NCBI GenBank assembly: GCA_964637835.1 | Contig: CAZWYF010000013.1 | Location: 1-64,000, forward strand | Origin: Glo-17 sp964637835 | GTDB taxonomy: Bacteria; Krumholzibacteriota; Krumholzibacteriia; LZORAL124-64-63 | Direction: 5' to 3' | Length of the DNA: 64,000 nucleotides | Shown: piece after piece, positions 44,799-54,687 of the stretch | Layout: every line of letters starts with the position of its first letter | Numbering within the stretch: position 1 is the stretch's first letter | Made by a program: the position numbers and the translations under genes | Notes under the pieces: generated by a model | Told to the model about the DNA's origin: nothing | Seen by the model: only the letters and a program-made list of their open reading frames with translations | Databases searched by the model: none

Positions 44799-47342
44799 CT
44801 AAAACCTCGCGATCGATACGCCCAGCGACCGTTCGAGATGCTCCAGCATCTTGCGCCCCCACGCGACCAGCTCGCCGGTATTCTGGATGAGCTTCTGGTT
44901 GTCCTTGTGCAGGTCGCGCAGCCGGTCCTGCGTGTGCCCGGGCGCCATGGCCAGGAAGCGAGCCTCGGTGGCAGCCAGCTGCCGTCCCGCGAAGGCATCG
45001 GGAGCTGCCTGATTCCGCTGGCGGGCCTGCCGTTCCAGCAGACTGTACTTCTGCCGGACCAGGTCTCTCTCAGCCTCGTCCCGGGCCGAGGCAAGCTCCT
45101 CCTTCCGGGACTGCTTCAGCAGAGCCATCTCCCGTTCCAGCCCCGTCTTTGTAGTATTGATCCAGATTCGGGCGATCTCACTCGCCAGGCCCTTGGCCCG
45201 CTCTTTCCGCTGTTCTTCGTGTTTCGAACGTGCCTGGGCAATCTCCATCTGCATGGTCTTCTCGACCAGGGCCACATCCTTGCCGGCCTTCTTTGCCGCG
45301 GCGATCCGCTCCTCGTAGGCCAGGCGGATCAGGGCCGTTTCCCGCTCCAGTTCATTCTTGAGACCTGCTGCCTGGACCTCCCGGAAGTCTCGGATCAGAT
45401 CAGCGTTCTGCTTGGCATACTGAACCTTCTCGATCCACCTGGACCACAATCCACCCATGGACGTCAGGGCGTTGCGGGCCTTGTCGGACACATGATCCAT
45501 ACTCCGGCCCATGCTGCCCAATAATCCGCGATGCCATACGGCGGCTGCCTGAAGATGCTCTCTTGCCTTCTTCGCCGCGAGTTCCAGTTCGCGAGCCCTC
45601 TTGGTGTAGTTACCCGTCGGCAGGATGGCCCGGCTCAGATCGGGGTTGCCTTTGCGGGACTCGGCGGTGGGCGTCCAGTAGTTGCCGCTCTGTCTCAGCC
45701 TGGCATTACGCTCCTCGACCTCCTGAGCTCGCTGTCGCAGACGGTCAGCCTGATCCAGCAGACGCTCGACCCGGACAAGCGACTGGTAATACTCATCCTC
45801 TGACATCCCCGTCAGCCGCTCCACCCATCCGATTGTCCGTTTCGGTTCGGGTTCGCCGCCAACGTCATTCAGCTCCCGGAGTTGCTTCCTCCATGCCTCT
45901 TGCGCTTGCTCGGTGGCTTCGGCCAGGCTGCGGAGATCCCGTCCCTCCAGGGCGGCCTTGCGTTTCGCATCGCTGACATACTTAAACCATCTAACCAGAC
46001 CAATCGGGATGGCCAAAGAGGCTGCCGCCGCCGCAGGTCCGGCCGCCATCGCCGGCAGGCCTTTTGACGCTGCTGCCGCCTTGGACGCTGCTGCCGCCTT
46101 GGACGCTGCTGCCGCCTTGGCCGCTGCTGCCGCCTTGGCCGCTGCTGCCAGCTGGATCGCTCCCGCCAAGATTTTGAACCCTCCGGCGGCCACCTTGGCC
46201 GCCGTCCCCAACGCAATCACACCTGCCGTCCACTTGGCCACCGAGGTCACCAATCCCCGGTTCTCCGCCAGGAACCTGGCCACGGAGGCTTCTGCTTTCA
46301 CGAAATCCCTGGCCATCCCCTTCAGATCCTCGCGGTTCTCACTCAGCTCCTGCGCCAGCTCCAGCAGGACGGGTGTCACGCCCGAGCCGATGTCCCTCAT
46401 CAGGTCCTGCAACTGAGCCCGGGCCCTCTGCAGCCTGAACGCCGGCGAGCGGGTCATCTTCTCGAAGGCCTCCCAGGCCCGCCCGGCGGAATCCCGCATG
46501 AGCTCCATGTCCCGCTGAAGGCCGTTCATGTCGGCCGCCATTGCAGCCAGGCCAGACGCCGCCCGCTGTTCCGGGACGATCTTCATAATCTCTTCGAGCG
46601 TCATCCCCCGGAACCGCTCTACCGTCTGTTGCAGGTTGCCGGCGACGGCAGGTAGAGCTTTGAGCACGTTCACGAGTCGGGTGGTGGCTTCCTCGGCCGA
46701 AAGGCCCTGGCGAGTCATTGTGGCGATCGAGGCGAGCATGTCCTGCATACTCATGTTCGCCGCTCGGGCCATGGGCGCGACCTTGCCGATGTTGTTCGCC
46801 AGTTGCGGGAAGGTGATCTTGCCCCGTTTGACGGTCGTGAACATCAGGTCGCTTACCTTCGCCGCCTGGCCGGCTTCGAGCTGGTAGGCGTTCAGCAAAC
46901 TGGTGATGCCGTCGACGGAAACCGACGTGTCGGTGATGCCTGCCTTCGCCGCCTTCACCGAAACTGTCAGCGCGTCCATGGCCTTTGCGGGTGCGACGCC
47001 TGCGGAGAGCAGATCGTAGAGACCCGTGGCCAGTGCGTCGGTACTCTCGCCGAACTGGGCGGCCAACTCGGCGATCCCCTCACGGTACATCCCCATGTAC
47101 CGCTCACCGTCGGCGCCCAGCATGGTATTCACCATTGCCAGTTGCTGCTCGAAGTCGACGAAGGCCGTCACGGTGTGGCGGGCCGCGTGCCCGAGTGCGT
47201 AGATCCCGACTCCGCCAATGGCCAGGTTTCGGAAGCTCAACAGACGCTTCCGGAGTCGATGCAGACCCCGGTCCACCTGATTGAACGCCCGCCGGGTCCG
47301 GTTGTGCCCGGCCACTACAATGTCGATGGCTTGTCGCGTCAT
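44799..47342 (-). CDS. tape measure protein, second copy
   Basis: Identical 847-residue copy of 5832-8375, including the 18-bp repeats, whose number has not changed between copies. Slippage-prone repeats kept identical point to a very recent duplication or a single molecule assembled twice. Confidence 0.9.
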   Translation of the reverse strand: MTRQAIDIVVAGHNRTRRAFNQVDRGLHRLRKRLLSFRNLAIGGVGIYALGHAARHTVTAFVDFEQQLAMVNTMLGADGERYMGMYREGIAELAAQFGESTDALATGLYDLLSAGVAPAKAMDALTVSVKAAKAGITDTSVSVDGITSLLNAYQLEAGQAAKVSDLMFTTVKRGKITFPQLANNIGKVAPMARAANMSMQDMLASIATMTRQGLSAEEATTRLVNVLKALPAVAGNLQQTVERFRGMTLEEIMKIVPEQRAASGLAAMAADMNGLQRDMELMRDSAGRAWEAFEKMTRSPAFRLQRARAQLQDLMRDIGSGVTPVLLELAQELSENREDLKGMARDFVKAEASVARFLAENRGLVTSVAKWTAGVIALGTAAKVAAGGFKILAGAIQLAAAAKAAAAAKAAAASKAAAASKAAAASKGLPAMAAGPAAAAASLAIPIGLVRWFKYVSDAKRKAALEGRDLRSLAEATEQAQEAWRKQLRELNDVGGEPEPKRTIGWVERLTGMSEDEYYQSLVRVERLLDQADRLRQRAQEVEERNARLRQSGNYWTPTAESRKGNPDLSRAILPTGNYTKRARELELAAKKAREHLQAAAVWHRGLLGSMGRSMDHVSDKARNALTSMGGLWSRWIEKVQYAKQNADLIRDFREVQAAGLKNELERETALIRLAYEERIAAAKKAGKDVALVEKTMQMEIAQARSKHEEQRKERAKGLASEIARIWINTTKTGLEREMALLKQSRKEELASARDEAERDLVRQKYSLLERQARQRNQAAPDAFAGRQLAATEARFLAMAPGHTQDRLRDLHKDNQKLIQNTGELVAWGRKMLEHLERSLGVSIARF
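46066..46155. repeat. 18-bp tandem repeats, second copy
   Basis: Same five units as 7099-7188. Confidence 0.85.
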
Positions 47343-47346
47343 GCGG

Positions 47347-47739
47347 TTACTCCGGCGAATCCATCCCCCGGAAGGCGTCGGCTTTCACGCGGTCCCGCTC
47401 GCTCCAGGCGAACCGGGCCGCCGTGACGAATGCCGACGCCTGGTCCAGCACGCCGCCGGGCTCCGGCGGGCAGCCCTTACGGAACAGATCGGCGTACTCC
47501 AGCAGATCCCACACGTCGGCGGAGACCGTCTTTCGAGGACAGCCCGTCAACAGCAGGGCCCCGTCGTCGCAGTGCTCACAGCCGCGTCCCCCACACGCCG
47601 GGCATTCGGTCGCGTAGGGCAACGCCTCGGTCGGCGGGTCTACGCACGTTCCGCAGGGGCCTTTGCAGATTCGTCCGTGGACGTACTCGACTGCGAGTCG
47701 GATTCCCCCAGGCCTTCCACCGATGGGGCATACCCCCAC
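47347..47739 (-). CDS. tail chaperone frameshift part, second copy
   Basis: Identical to 8380-8772. Confidence 0.65.
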   Translation of the reverse strand: MGVCPIGGRPGGIRLAVEYVHGRICKGPCGTCVDPPTEALPYATECPACGGRGCEHCDDGALLLTGCPRKTVSADVWDLLEYADLFRKGCPPEPGGVLDQASAFVTAARFAWSERDRVKADAFRGMDSPE

Positions 47740-48059
47740 GCCCGGTAGACCAGCTCCTGGGCCTCACGGAACTGCAGCACATCCTCGCACCCGTCGCGTG
47801 AGTACTCGATCGGCTCGCCGGACGGATCGGCCAGATTCCGCCAGCCGGCCAGGACGTGTTTCAGCAACCGGAACGTGATGTCCATCGCATCGACGGTGGT
47901 CTTCGCCTGATCCAGCTCATCGAACATCGCCGCCATTTCCCGTTGTTCCCGCCCGGACAGGTGGCGGAACAGGAACGTCGGCCGATCGGCCTGGGGGATC
48001 TCCTCGTCGGACTTGAGGCTCAGCTCGAACCGGTCATTGGGACTCAGTGGCAGGGGCAT
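47640..48059 (-). CDS. tail assembly chaperone, second copy
   Basis: Identical to 8673-9092. Confidence 0.7.
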   Translation of the reverse strand: MPLPLSPNDRFELSLKSDEEIPQADRPTFLFRHLSGREQREMAAMFDELDQAKTTVDAMDITFRLLKHVLAGWRNLADPSGEPIEYSRDGCEDVLQFREAQELVYRAWGYAPSVEGLGESDSQSSTSTDESAKAPAERA

Positions 48060-48261
48060 CGTCTCCATCCTTCCCGCGGCGCGTGGCCTTGACAGGCCGG
48101 GCCGCCTTGTCGGTGGTCTTCGTGATCCGCTCGACGGCGGCCTTGCGATCGGCGGGATCCATCGTCCGCCAGATCCGCAGCACGGCCGCGTCGTCGGCAT
48201 CGTCCAGCCCGCCGCGGGTCTCGCGGAGGCTGCGCACAATCTGTTCTCGGGTAGGTTCCAC
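48034..48261 (-). CDS. small tail-region protein, second copy
   Basis: Identical to 9067-9294, GTG start. Confidence 0.6.
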   Translation of the reverse strand: MEPTREQIVRSLRETRGGLDDADDAAVLRIWRTMDPADRKAAVERITKTTDKAARPVKATRRGKDGDDAPATESQ

Positions 48262-48271
48262 GGGTCGCTCC

Positions 48272-49192
48272 TTACAAAGTGGCCGCGGTGGTGAGGGTCA
48301 CTTCGTCGTCGCCGCTGTCCATGTTGCACTGCAGCGTCACGTCGTGGATCGCCTTGCTGTCGCGTGTACCTTCCGAGACCTCACGATACTGGGCCTTGGG
48401 GGCGGCGATGGTGAGGTCCACGTCACCGTCGGACAGCTCCAGGCTGGCGGCGACCTCGGTCTCTCCCTCGAGCAGCCCGAAGATGTCGTGGGTCGCCACG
48501 GCCGCGTGCTCTGGGTCGACGCCGATGGTGATATCCCGGTCGGCCACGATGTACCGTTCGATGGCGGCGGCGGCCGAGATGTCCTGGCGTTGCTCGACGA
48601 CGTTGTTGGCCGTCAGCGAGAAGTTGCTCACCTTCGGGAACCCGCTGCCGATCGAGAACGTGGCGTCGGCCAGCCGCATCGCCTTGCGGGTGCCCGGCGT
48701 GTCGGCGGGAAGCGCCTCGTCCACCGGGGCTGCCCAAATGCCCGAGAACTCGAACTCGACGAACACCGCCTTGCCGGCCTCCCCGGTGAGCGTGAACGTG
48801 CCGGCGGCCCCGTGGATCCGCTTGCGGACGCCGTCCTCGAACACGTCGAGGGTCACGGTGCAGTCGGCGGAGGGAATGTCGGTGCGTGGCGCGAACACGC
48901 TGCCGGTGAGTTTCATCCCGCACGCATTCAGCAGCATCGCCAGCCCCGCATCCAGGGCGTCGGTTCCGTCGGAGCGCAGCTCCGTGCGGAAACTGCACGT
49001 CCCGGTCGGCTCGGCCATCTGTCCGGCCTGGCGTCCTCCGTACTGGCTGGCGTACTGGCGTTCCTGGAAGGTGTTCTCCCGGTTGATCACCGGATCATAC
49101 GCCAGGATCAGTTGTGTGGTGGGGCTCTCAGCCGTTCCCGCCGTGGTCTCCAGGGCCACGCGGACCAGCCGCCTGCGTCCGAGCTTGCTCAT
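48272..49192 (-). CDS. major tail tube protein, second copy
   Basis: Identical to 9305-10225. Confidence 0.78.
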   Translation of the reverse strand: MSKLGRRRLVRVALETTAGTAESPTTQLILAYDPVINRENTFQERQYASQYGGRQAGQMAEPTGTCSFRTELRSDGTDALDAGLAMLLNACGMKLTGSVFAPRTDIPSADCTVTLDVFEDGVRKRIHGAAGTFTLTGEAGKAVFVEFEFSGIWAAPVDEALPADTPGTRKAMRLADATFSIGSGFPKVSNFSLTANNVVEQRQDISAAAAIERYIVADRDITIGVDPEHAAVATHDIFGLLEGETEVAASLELSDGDVDLTIAAPKAQYREVSEGTRDSKAIHDVTLQCNMDSGDDEVTLTTAATL

Positions 49193-49226
49193 GGACTCCG
49201 TTCCTTTCTCCGGCGCGTCGGCCGGT

Positions 49227-49685
49227 CTACACCTGCGTGGTCGGGTCGTTCTCCGCGACCCGGTACGTCACGTTGACCAGCAGCGTGGATCCTTCCAGCT
49301 GCCCGTCCTCGCTCTCGATGGGCAACACGCCCGTGGCCTCCGAATCGATCGCCAGGCCGCCCCACTGCACGTTGCCGCCGACCACAGCCTGCACGTCGGC
49401 GATCATGCGGTTCAGCCGCGTCTCGATGGCGGTCTCGTCGGCGTCGCTGGTGCGGATGTAGCAGTCCACCAGGAACTGCTGCATCCAGCCCTGCCCGGCG
49501 GGGTTGCCGACCACGTCGTGTTCGCGGGCCCGGCCCGCGTCGCCCTGGGTGAGCACAATCGTGTGATCGCCAGGGGCGGTCTGCAGCCCGGTCCGCTTCG
49601 GGCGGATGACGACGGCAAGCCCCTCGATGTCTTCCAGGGCGGCCTGCATGGCCACGGCGATCTGTTCGAGGACCGGCTCGCTCAT
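49227..49685 (-). CDS. tail terminator-like protein, second copy
   Basis: Identical to 10260-10718. Confidence 0.6.
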   Translation of the reverse strand: MSEPVLEQIAVAMQAALEDIEGLAVVIRPKRTGLQTAPGDHTIVLTQGDAGRAREHDVVGNPAGQGWMQQFLVDCYIRTSDADETAIETRLNRMIADVQAVVGGNVQWGGLAIDSEATGVLPIESEDGQLEGSTLLVNVTYRVAENDPTTQV

Positions 49686-50245
49686 ACCACTCTCCTCCGC
49701 CGAAGGACCAGCTTCAGTTGTGTGCGGACCTCGGCCTTGAGCTTCTTGGCTGTTTCCTGTTCGAACACGCGGCGGGAGAACTCGGCGGAGTTCTGAAAGA
49801 CCTGCGGAATCGACGGGCCATGCAGTTCGTCGATCGGCAGGCGGGCCTTGCCGCGCCGCTTGTAGACGCCCTGGTGGCCGCTATCCATCGTGGCGATGAA
49901 CGCCCCGGAGATCTTCTTGCGGCCGCCGCTGCGGTTGATCCGGTAGCTCACGCCGCGTTTGAGCTGCCGTGCGCCCCAGCGGATCAGCGGGATCCGGCCA
50001 CCGGAGATGTGAATGGTCGCGTACATCCGCCGGTAGTTGGCCTTCCTCAACGTCACGTACCGGTGGCGAAGGTCCTTGGCCTTGATCGCGACGGTCTGGC
50101 GGATCCCGTCCACCACCCGCCGTCGGGCCGAGACACCGACCTTGTTCACCGACCGCACGATGACGCGGGGAACGCCGTTCTTGACGCCGTCCAGCAGGGC
50201 CTCGGCCCGCCTCAAATCTCGTTTTGACAGTGCAATGTCGATCAT
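49682..50245 (-). CDS. gpZ-like minor tail protein, second copy
   Basis: Identical to 10715-11278. Confidence 0.72.
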   Translation of the reverse strand: MIDIALSKRDLRRAEALLDGVKNGVPRVIVRSVNKVGVSARRRVVDGIRQTVAIKAKDLRHRYVTLRKANYRRMYATIHISGGRIPLIRWGARQLKRGVSYRINRSGGRKKISGAFIATMDSGHQGVYKRRGKARLPIDELHGPSIPQVFQNSAEFSRRVFEQETAKKLKAEVRTQLKLVLRRRRVV

Positions 50246-50979
50246 GTTGTAGGACCACGAGAGACGATATGCTCATTCGGCAGCGACGCGCGGGGCACCA
50301 CAGACGTACCCGTCAGCTCCAGTACCGTGCCGTTGACGCCTACGGGATCGCCTGACACGTCCAACGTCTGCATGTCAAAAAACTCAGCCGCGTCTGCGAT
50401 GACGGAAGCCGTGGTAGGCCGGAGGTACAGGTCGGCCATCTCAGCGATAGTCAGCACACGAGACCATACGCCGACGCTGGCGATGTCGCCCTCAAAGAGT
50501 CCGTCGGGACCTAAAAACGCACCGACCCGGTTTATACTGGTCTGTAGACTCGGTAATAAGCCCACCAGACTCGCCGTGCCATCGAGGACACCATCGACCC
50601 ACGCACGGCATGTCACACCGTTCCGGATATCCACGCCATCGTCCGGCTCGACCGTCAGTAGTACCGCATGGATCTCTCCGTCCCGTAGATCACTCGTCCC
50701 CACAACTAGGTGATTGTTGCTCCCGTCTGGTTCGCGGGTCCAGTACGTCACTCTGCCGGAGGACAGTTGTACGGTCATACCCGGTTGATAATTCGACCCG
50801 ATGATATACCCGTCGTAGGAGCCACCGGGGGCCCCCGCCGGTATCCGAACTACGGCAGCATAGGTATATCCAGTGTACGGGCATGCGTCACCAACGCTGG
50901 AATCCATAACGGCGCGGTCGTCTACCCCGTCGAATCTCAACGCCTGCATGTCAGAGGGTGCCCTGCGTGTGTAGCTCAT
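50242..50979 (-). CDS. LamG-domain protein, second copy
   Basis: Identical to 11275-12012. A surface-exposed gene would be expected to diverge first in two independent prophages, and it has not. Confidence 0.72.
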   Translation of the reverse strand: MSYTRRAPSDMQALRFDGVDDRAVMDSSVGDACPYTGYTYAAVVRIPAGAPGGSYDGYIIGSNYQPGMTVQLSSGRVTYWTREPDGSNNHLVVGTSDLRDGEIHAVLLTVEPDDGVDIRNGVTCRAWVDGVLDGTASLVGLLPSLQTSINRVGAFLGPDGLFEGDIASVGVWSRVLTIAEMADLYLRPTTASVIADAAEFFDMQTLDVSGDPVGVNGTVLELTGTSVVPRASLPNEHIVSRGPTT

Positions 50980-51299
50980 TTCGCAACCTCCCCGGTATCG
51001 TCAGAATACGTCTCCGGCCACTGCTGGCGGCGGTAGTCGCTGAATTCCTGGGCGTCCATCAGAACTACGTCTCCAGCCAGTTCCGCGTCTCGCCATGCAC
51101 GCACGTCGTCTGCCGTCGCCAGTCTGCATTTCTGGCAGGTGCGGCCGTCCGGGAGAGTATTGTGGCTCCGGCCGTGGCCGTCTCGCAGTCGCTCTGGTTT
51201 GGTGTTGTCGCTGCGGTTGCCGACTATGGGCACCGGCTGGTTTGCCATGCGGCCCACGGCTGTCTCGATCACGTAGATATTGCCTGTCGTGTATGCCAT
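50976..51299 (-). CDS. hypothetical protein, second copy
   Basis: Identical to 12009-12332. Confidence 0.5.
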   Translation of the reverse strand: MAYTTGNIYVIETAVGRMANQPVPIVGNRSDNTKPERLRDGHGRSHNTLPDGRTCQKCRLATADDVRAWRDAELAGDVVLMDAQEFSDYRRQQWPETYSDDTGEVAK

Positions 51300-51301
51300 G
51301 G

Positions 51302-51694
51302 TTACACCGCCGAGAGGAGGGTGTTGTCGGAGAACAATCGCCAGTTCGTGCCGTCGTAGTACACCGGGATGGCGTCGTCAGTAGACCAGGCAATCTCCCC
51401 TGAAGTCATGCCCTCGACGCCTTCCAGGGCGATCAGGTCGGCTGAGGTCTGTCTCCGTGGGATGATCGGACCTACGAGTTCGCCATCGGCGTTGAGCAAC
51501 ACTACTTGCCGCCAGTCGGCCTCGCCGGGCGAGTCGTCATAGAGGCGATAGAACCGGCCTGTGTCCAGTGCCCTGACGAGGCTGCCGGCCCGGTAGCCCT
51601 GCGTTCGGTCGTGGTTCACGGTGGGCGCCGTGGGCAGGGAGAAGTTGCCCAGGACGTACTCGCGTCTGGCGGCGGTGATGGGATCGAGGCTCAT
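51302..51694 (-). CDS. putative fibre-like protein, second copy
   Basis: Identical to 12335-12727. Confidence 0.5.
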   Translation of the reverse strand: MSLDPITAARREYVLGNFSLPTAPTVNHDRTQGYRAGSLVRALDTGRFYRLYDDSPGEADWRQVVLLNADGELVGPIIPRRQTSADLIALEGVEGMTSGEIAWSTDDAIPVYYDGTNWRLFSDNTLLSAV

Positions 51695-51698
51695 GGCG

Positions 51699-52070
51699 TT
51701 ACCTCAGTTGGGACAGGTGCGCCTGGGCACCGCTGGAGGGGGCGTAGCTTCCCGGGTCCAATGCTCGCAGGTGGACCGTGGTGACATCGTCGGGCACGTC
51801 GAGGACCACCAGCGAGTCGGCCGGCAGTTCCAGCACCGCCTTGGACGCCTCGTCGATCGCCTCGTAGCCGATCTGCCAGACGGCGTTGCGGGTGTGAATC
51901 GCCAGTCGGCTGCCGGCGGGCACGGTTGCCGAGGCCAGCCCGTCGCCGTCGCTGGTGAGGTCCACGCCGGTTCCGGCCTTGCCCTGCAGGAGCACGCCCA
52001 CGGCATGCACACCGGTGTTCGGGTTCACGGCGACGTCGGCGCCGCCGGGTTCGCGTGTGAATCCCATCAT
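51699..52070 (-). CDS. hypothetical virion protein, second copy
   Basis: Identical to 12732-13103. Confidence 0.5.
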   Translation of the reverse strand: MMGFTREPGGADVAVNPNTGVHAVGVLLQGKAGTGVDLTSDGDGLASATVPAGSRLAIHTRNAVWQIGYEAIDEASKAVLELPADSLVVLDVPDDVTTVHLRALDPGSYAPSSGAQAHLSQLR

Positions 52071-52396
52071 CGCACCTCCATGGTGAGAAAGTCGCTGTCC
52101 TGCAGCACGATCTGCCGGAACTGTCGCGTCCGGGCTGTCCCGCCCAGCCGGTCGGCCACGTCGATCGTGTCTGTTCCGGTGTCCAGTTCGGCCAGGGGAA
52201 TCCCGTCGGCCTCGTCGTTCAGCACGGTCACCCGCAGTCGCGGGGCGATGGTGTTTCCCTGATCGTCCAGCCCGTCGCGATCCACCACGGCGGTAAGGGT
52301 TCGAGCCTCGCCGCCGCCGGGCGTGTAGCTCAGTTCCTCGGTGTGCCCGAGGCGTTTGAGCCGCTCCAGGAAGTGTTTCGCGTGGTCGGATGCCAT
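52067..52396 (-). CDS. head-tail joining-like protein, second copy
   Basis: Identical to 13100-13429. Confidence 0.5.
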   Translation of the reverse strand: MASDHAKHFLERLKRLGHTEELSYTPGGGEARTLTAVVDRDGLDDQGNTIAPRLRVTVLNDEADGIPLAELDTGTDTIDVADRLGGTARTRQFRQIVLQDSDFLTMEVR

Positions 52397-52557
52397 CAGA
52401 TCAGGATCCCGTGCCCTTCGGCGATCTCGGTCAGCCGCATGCCTCGCGGATCATGGTCGCCCAGTTCCATCGCCAGCCGGATCACCTCGATGAGGTGGTC
52501 ACTCAGCAACGTCCGCCGGTCCTGGACCGTCAGGTCCTCGTCGTCTTTCCTGGGCAT
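52396..52557 (-). CDS. 53-residue head-region protein, second copy
   Basis: Same frame as 13429-13590. Confidence 0.6.
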   Translation of the reverse strand: MPRKDDEDLTVQDRRTLLSDHLIEVIRLAMELGDHDPRGMRLTEIAEGHGILI

Positions 52558-53552
52558 CACGCCAGCCCAGCCTTCCGCTTGGCCCGTTGGACCGTCGCCT
52601 TGACGTCCTTGCCCGAACCGGCCTTCTCGGCGGCCATGGCGATCGAGCCCTTGGCGACCTCCTGCACGTTGTGCGGGGTGTTCTCAACGCCCAGCACGAT
52701 CGTCCGCAGCGTATTCCATAGGGTCCCGCCGCGCCAGGCGTCGATGACGATCCACACCGCCGCGGCTGCCAGCAGCCCGAGGGCCACCAGCACCATCCAC
52801 GGGTAGTGCGCCACCAGCACACCGCAGGCGATCAGCCCGCCGCCACCGGCCGCCAGTGCAATCGCCAGGCCCCACCGGCCCAGCCACAGGCCCACAACGG
52901 CCGCCGCGGCCACGGCCAGCCCGCCGATGATCACCAGCAGCCACGGCGCGTTGCCCAACGAGCTGAGGCCGTCGAAGCCGAACGCCCCGGCCGACCCGCT
53001 GGAGGGTTCTGCGATGTCCACCGACAGTGTCGGCGGGGAGCTGTCTACGTCGACCGTCCCGGAGGCGCTTCGCCCGGAAGCCCCCTCGGCCCGCCCGCGT
53101 GCGGAGTTCTCGCGGGTGGTCGGGCGCTGCAGCCAACTGCCCGACATGCTCACCCTCAGCGTGTGCCCGGCGGGGACCTCCAGCAGCGGGGCACACGGGT
53201 CGCCCAGGTTGATCGGCACTCGGATCGTGCCGTCGGTTGCCGCGGCGCCGAGAGTCGAATGCTGAAGCCTCGCGGTCGGGGCGGCGACAAGCCTTGTCAG
53301 TGGCCGACCATTCTCGTCGGCCGGCAGCGCGGCGGTGGCCTCGGCGTCCATGCTCTGCTCGTGTGTCGCCGGCGTGATGGTAAGATCGAGTCGGCCGTCG
53401 GCCTCGCGCCCGCCCTGCGATGAGCGGCGGCTGCGGTCGATCTCGACCCGCCCGCCGTCGATGGCCGTGCCCCAGAGGTGCCCGGCCGGGCTGCATCCGA
53501 CCAGGAGGCAGGCCGTTGTCACGATCCACAGGGTTGCTGCTCGCAGTCGCAT
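52557..53552 (-). CDS. lipoprotein with three membrane segments, second copy
   Basis: Identical to 13590-14585. Confidence 0.6.
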   Translation of the reverse strand: MRLRAATLWIVTTACLLVGCSPAGHLWGTAIDGGRVEIDRSRRSSQGGREADGRLDLTITPATHEQSMDAEATAALPADENGRPLTRLVAAPTARLQHSTLGAAATDGTIRVPINLGDPCAPLLEVPAGHTLRVSMSGSWLQRPTTRENSARGRAEGASGRSASGTVDVDSSPPTLSVDIAEPSSGSAGAFGFDGLSSLGNAPWLLVIIGGLAVAAAAVVGLWLGRWGLAIALAAGGGGLIACGVLVAHYPWMVLVALGLLAAAAVWIVIDAWRGGTLWNTLRTIVLGVENTPHNVQEVAKGSIAMAAEKAGSGKDVKATVQRAKRKAGLA

Positions 53553-53582
53553 CTCACACCGCCTTTCCGGCCCGTCGGGCCG

Positions 53583-53816
53583 TTATTCCGTTCGCTGCAG
53601 CAGTTCGACCACCGAGGCCGGGTCTTCGGCAAACTGTGTCCGAAGATAGGCCAGAAACAGGCTGCAGGTCTCGCCGACCTGGGCCCGATTGATACTGACC
53701 TGGCCGCCCTCATCTCGCGTGATCTGGTCGAAGACGTCGTTGAGGTTGATCGTCTCTCGTGGGTTCATGGCCTCTCTCCGCATGACGGCGAGTTTCGGTT
53801 TCTTCGCTGCAGTCAT
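53583..53816 (-). CDS. small hypothetical protein, second copy
   Basis: Identical to 14616-14849. Confidence 0.55.
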   Translation of the reverse strand: MTAAKKPKLAVMRREAMNPRETINLNDVFDQITRDEGGQVSINRAQVGETCSLFLAYLRTQFAEDPASVVELLQRTE

Positions 53817-53824
53817 CGCTCACC

Positions 53825-54079
53825 TCAGATCAGGCCGACCAGCCGCAGAATGCCGCCGACCGACGCACCTCCGACCAGCAGCCCGCCCAGGAACACCCCC
53901 ACGAGAATGGCCTTCGCCTGGGCGCCCCACCTCCGGACCGTGAAGCCGGTGTCGCATTTCAGTGCATGCGTCTCGATCGCCTGGGCAACCTGGGCATGCC
54001 ATCGCTGCTGCAGTGCGTCGGCCACCTGCCAGGCGATCTCACGTACGATTGCCTTGTCACTGTCGTTCAGCGCCATCAT
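53825..54079 (-). CDS. small membrane protein, second copy
   Basis: Identical to 14858-15112. Confidence 0.55.
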   Translation of the reverse strand: MMALNDSDKAIVREIAWQVADALQQRWHAQVAQAIETHALKCDTGFTVRRWGAQAKAILVGVFLGGLLVGGASVGGILRLVGLI

Positions 54080-54573
54080 GCCTCCGCGTCCTCGCGGATG
54101 TTCACCTGGGCGAATACGCCCTTGCCCAGCGTTCCGGTCCCGGCGTCGACCGTGACCGCGATTTCCACCACGTCGCCCGCCGTCAGGGCTGCCGAACTGA
54201 TCGCCCCGTCCACCACCGCCCGTGCGGCGTCGGCCGAGTCGATCTCGATGGCGGCCGTCAGCACGCTGGAGCCGTTGACCGTTACGTCCACCGAGACCGT
54301 CGCATCGCCGACGTTCGCCACCACACAGCCGGCGGCTGCACTGACGATGGACCCGGTCGCCCCGCGGACGACGTGCACCACGCGGGTCTCCGCCGCGGCG
54401 GTCGTGTCCGATTCCTGGGCGTAGGCCACCCGGTGTTCGTGCTCGAGCTTCGAGGCGGCCACCCCGGCGCCCGCCTTGACCTGGTCGTTTCCGACCGTCG
54501 CCGACGGCAGCTGCACGGTCCGAGCCCGGACATTGCCGTCGAAGTAGTGGTCTCCGCGATGGATGGACTCCAT
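54076..54573 (-). CDS. putative decoration protein, second copy
   Basis: Identical to 15109-15606. Confidence 0.5.
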   Translation of the reverse strand: MESIHRGDHYFDGNVRARTVQLPSATVGNDQVKAGAGVAASKLEHEHRVAYAQESDTTAAAETRVVHVVRGATGSIVSAAAGCVVANVGDATVSVDVTVNGSSVLTAAIEIDSADAARAVVDGAISSAALTAGDVVEIAVTVDAGTGTLGKGVFAQVNIREDAEA

Positions 54574-54687
54574 GGTGTACTCCGCAAAAGGTCACGCGAG
54601 GCGGTCGGGCGTCCGTGCCTGCCGACCGACCCGTCAGGGCCGGCCGACGTCGACCGCCCCGCGATGACGGGGAAGGCTTGCCGGGTG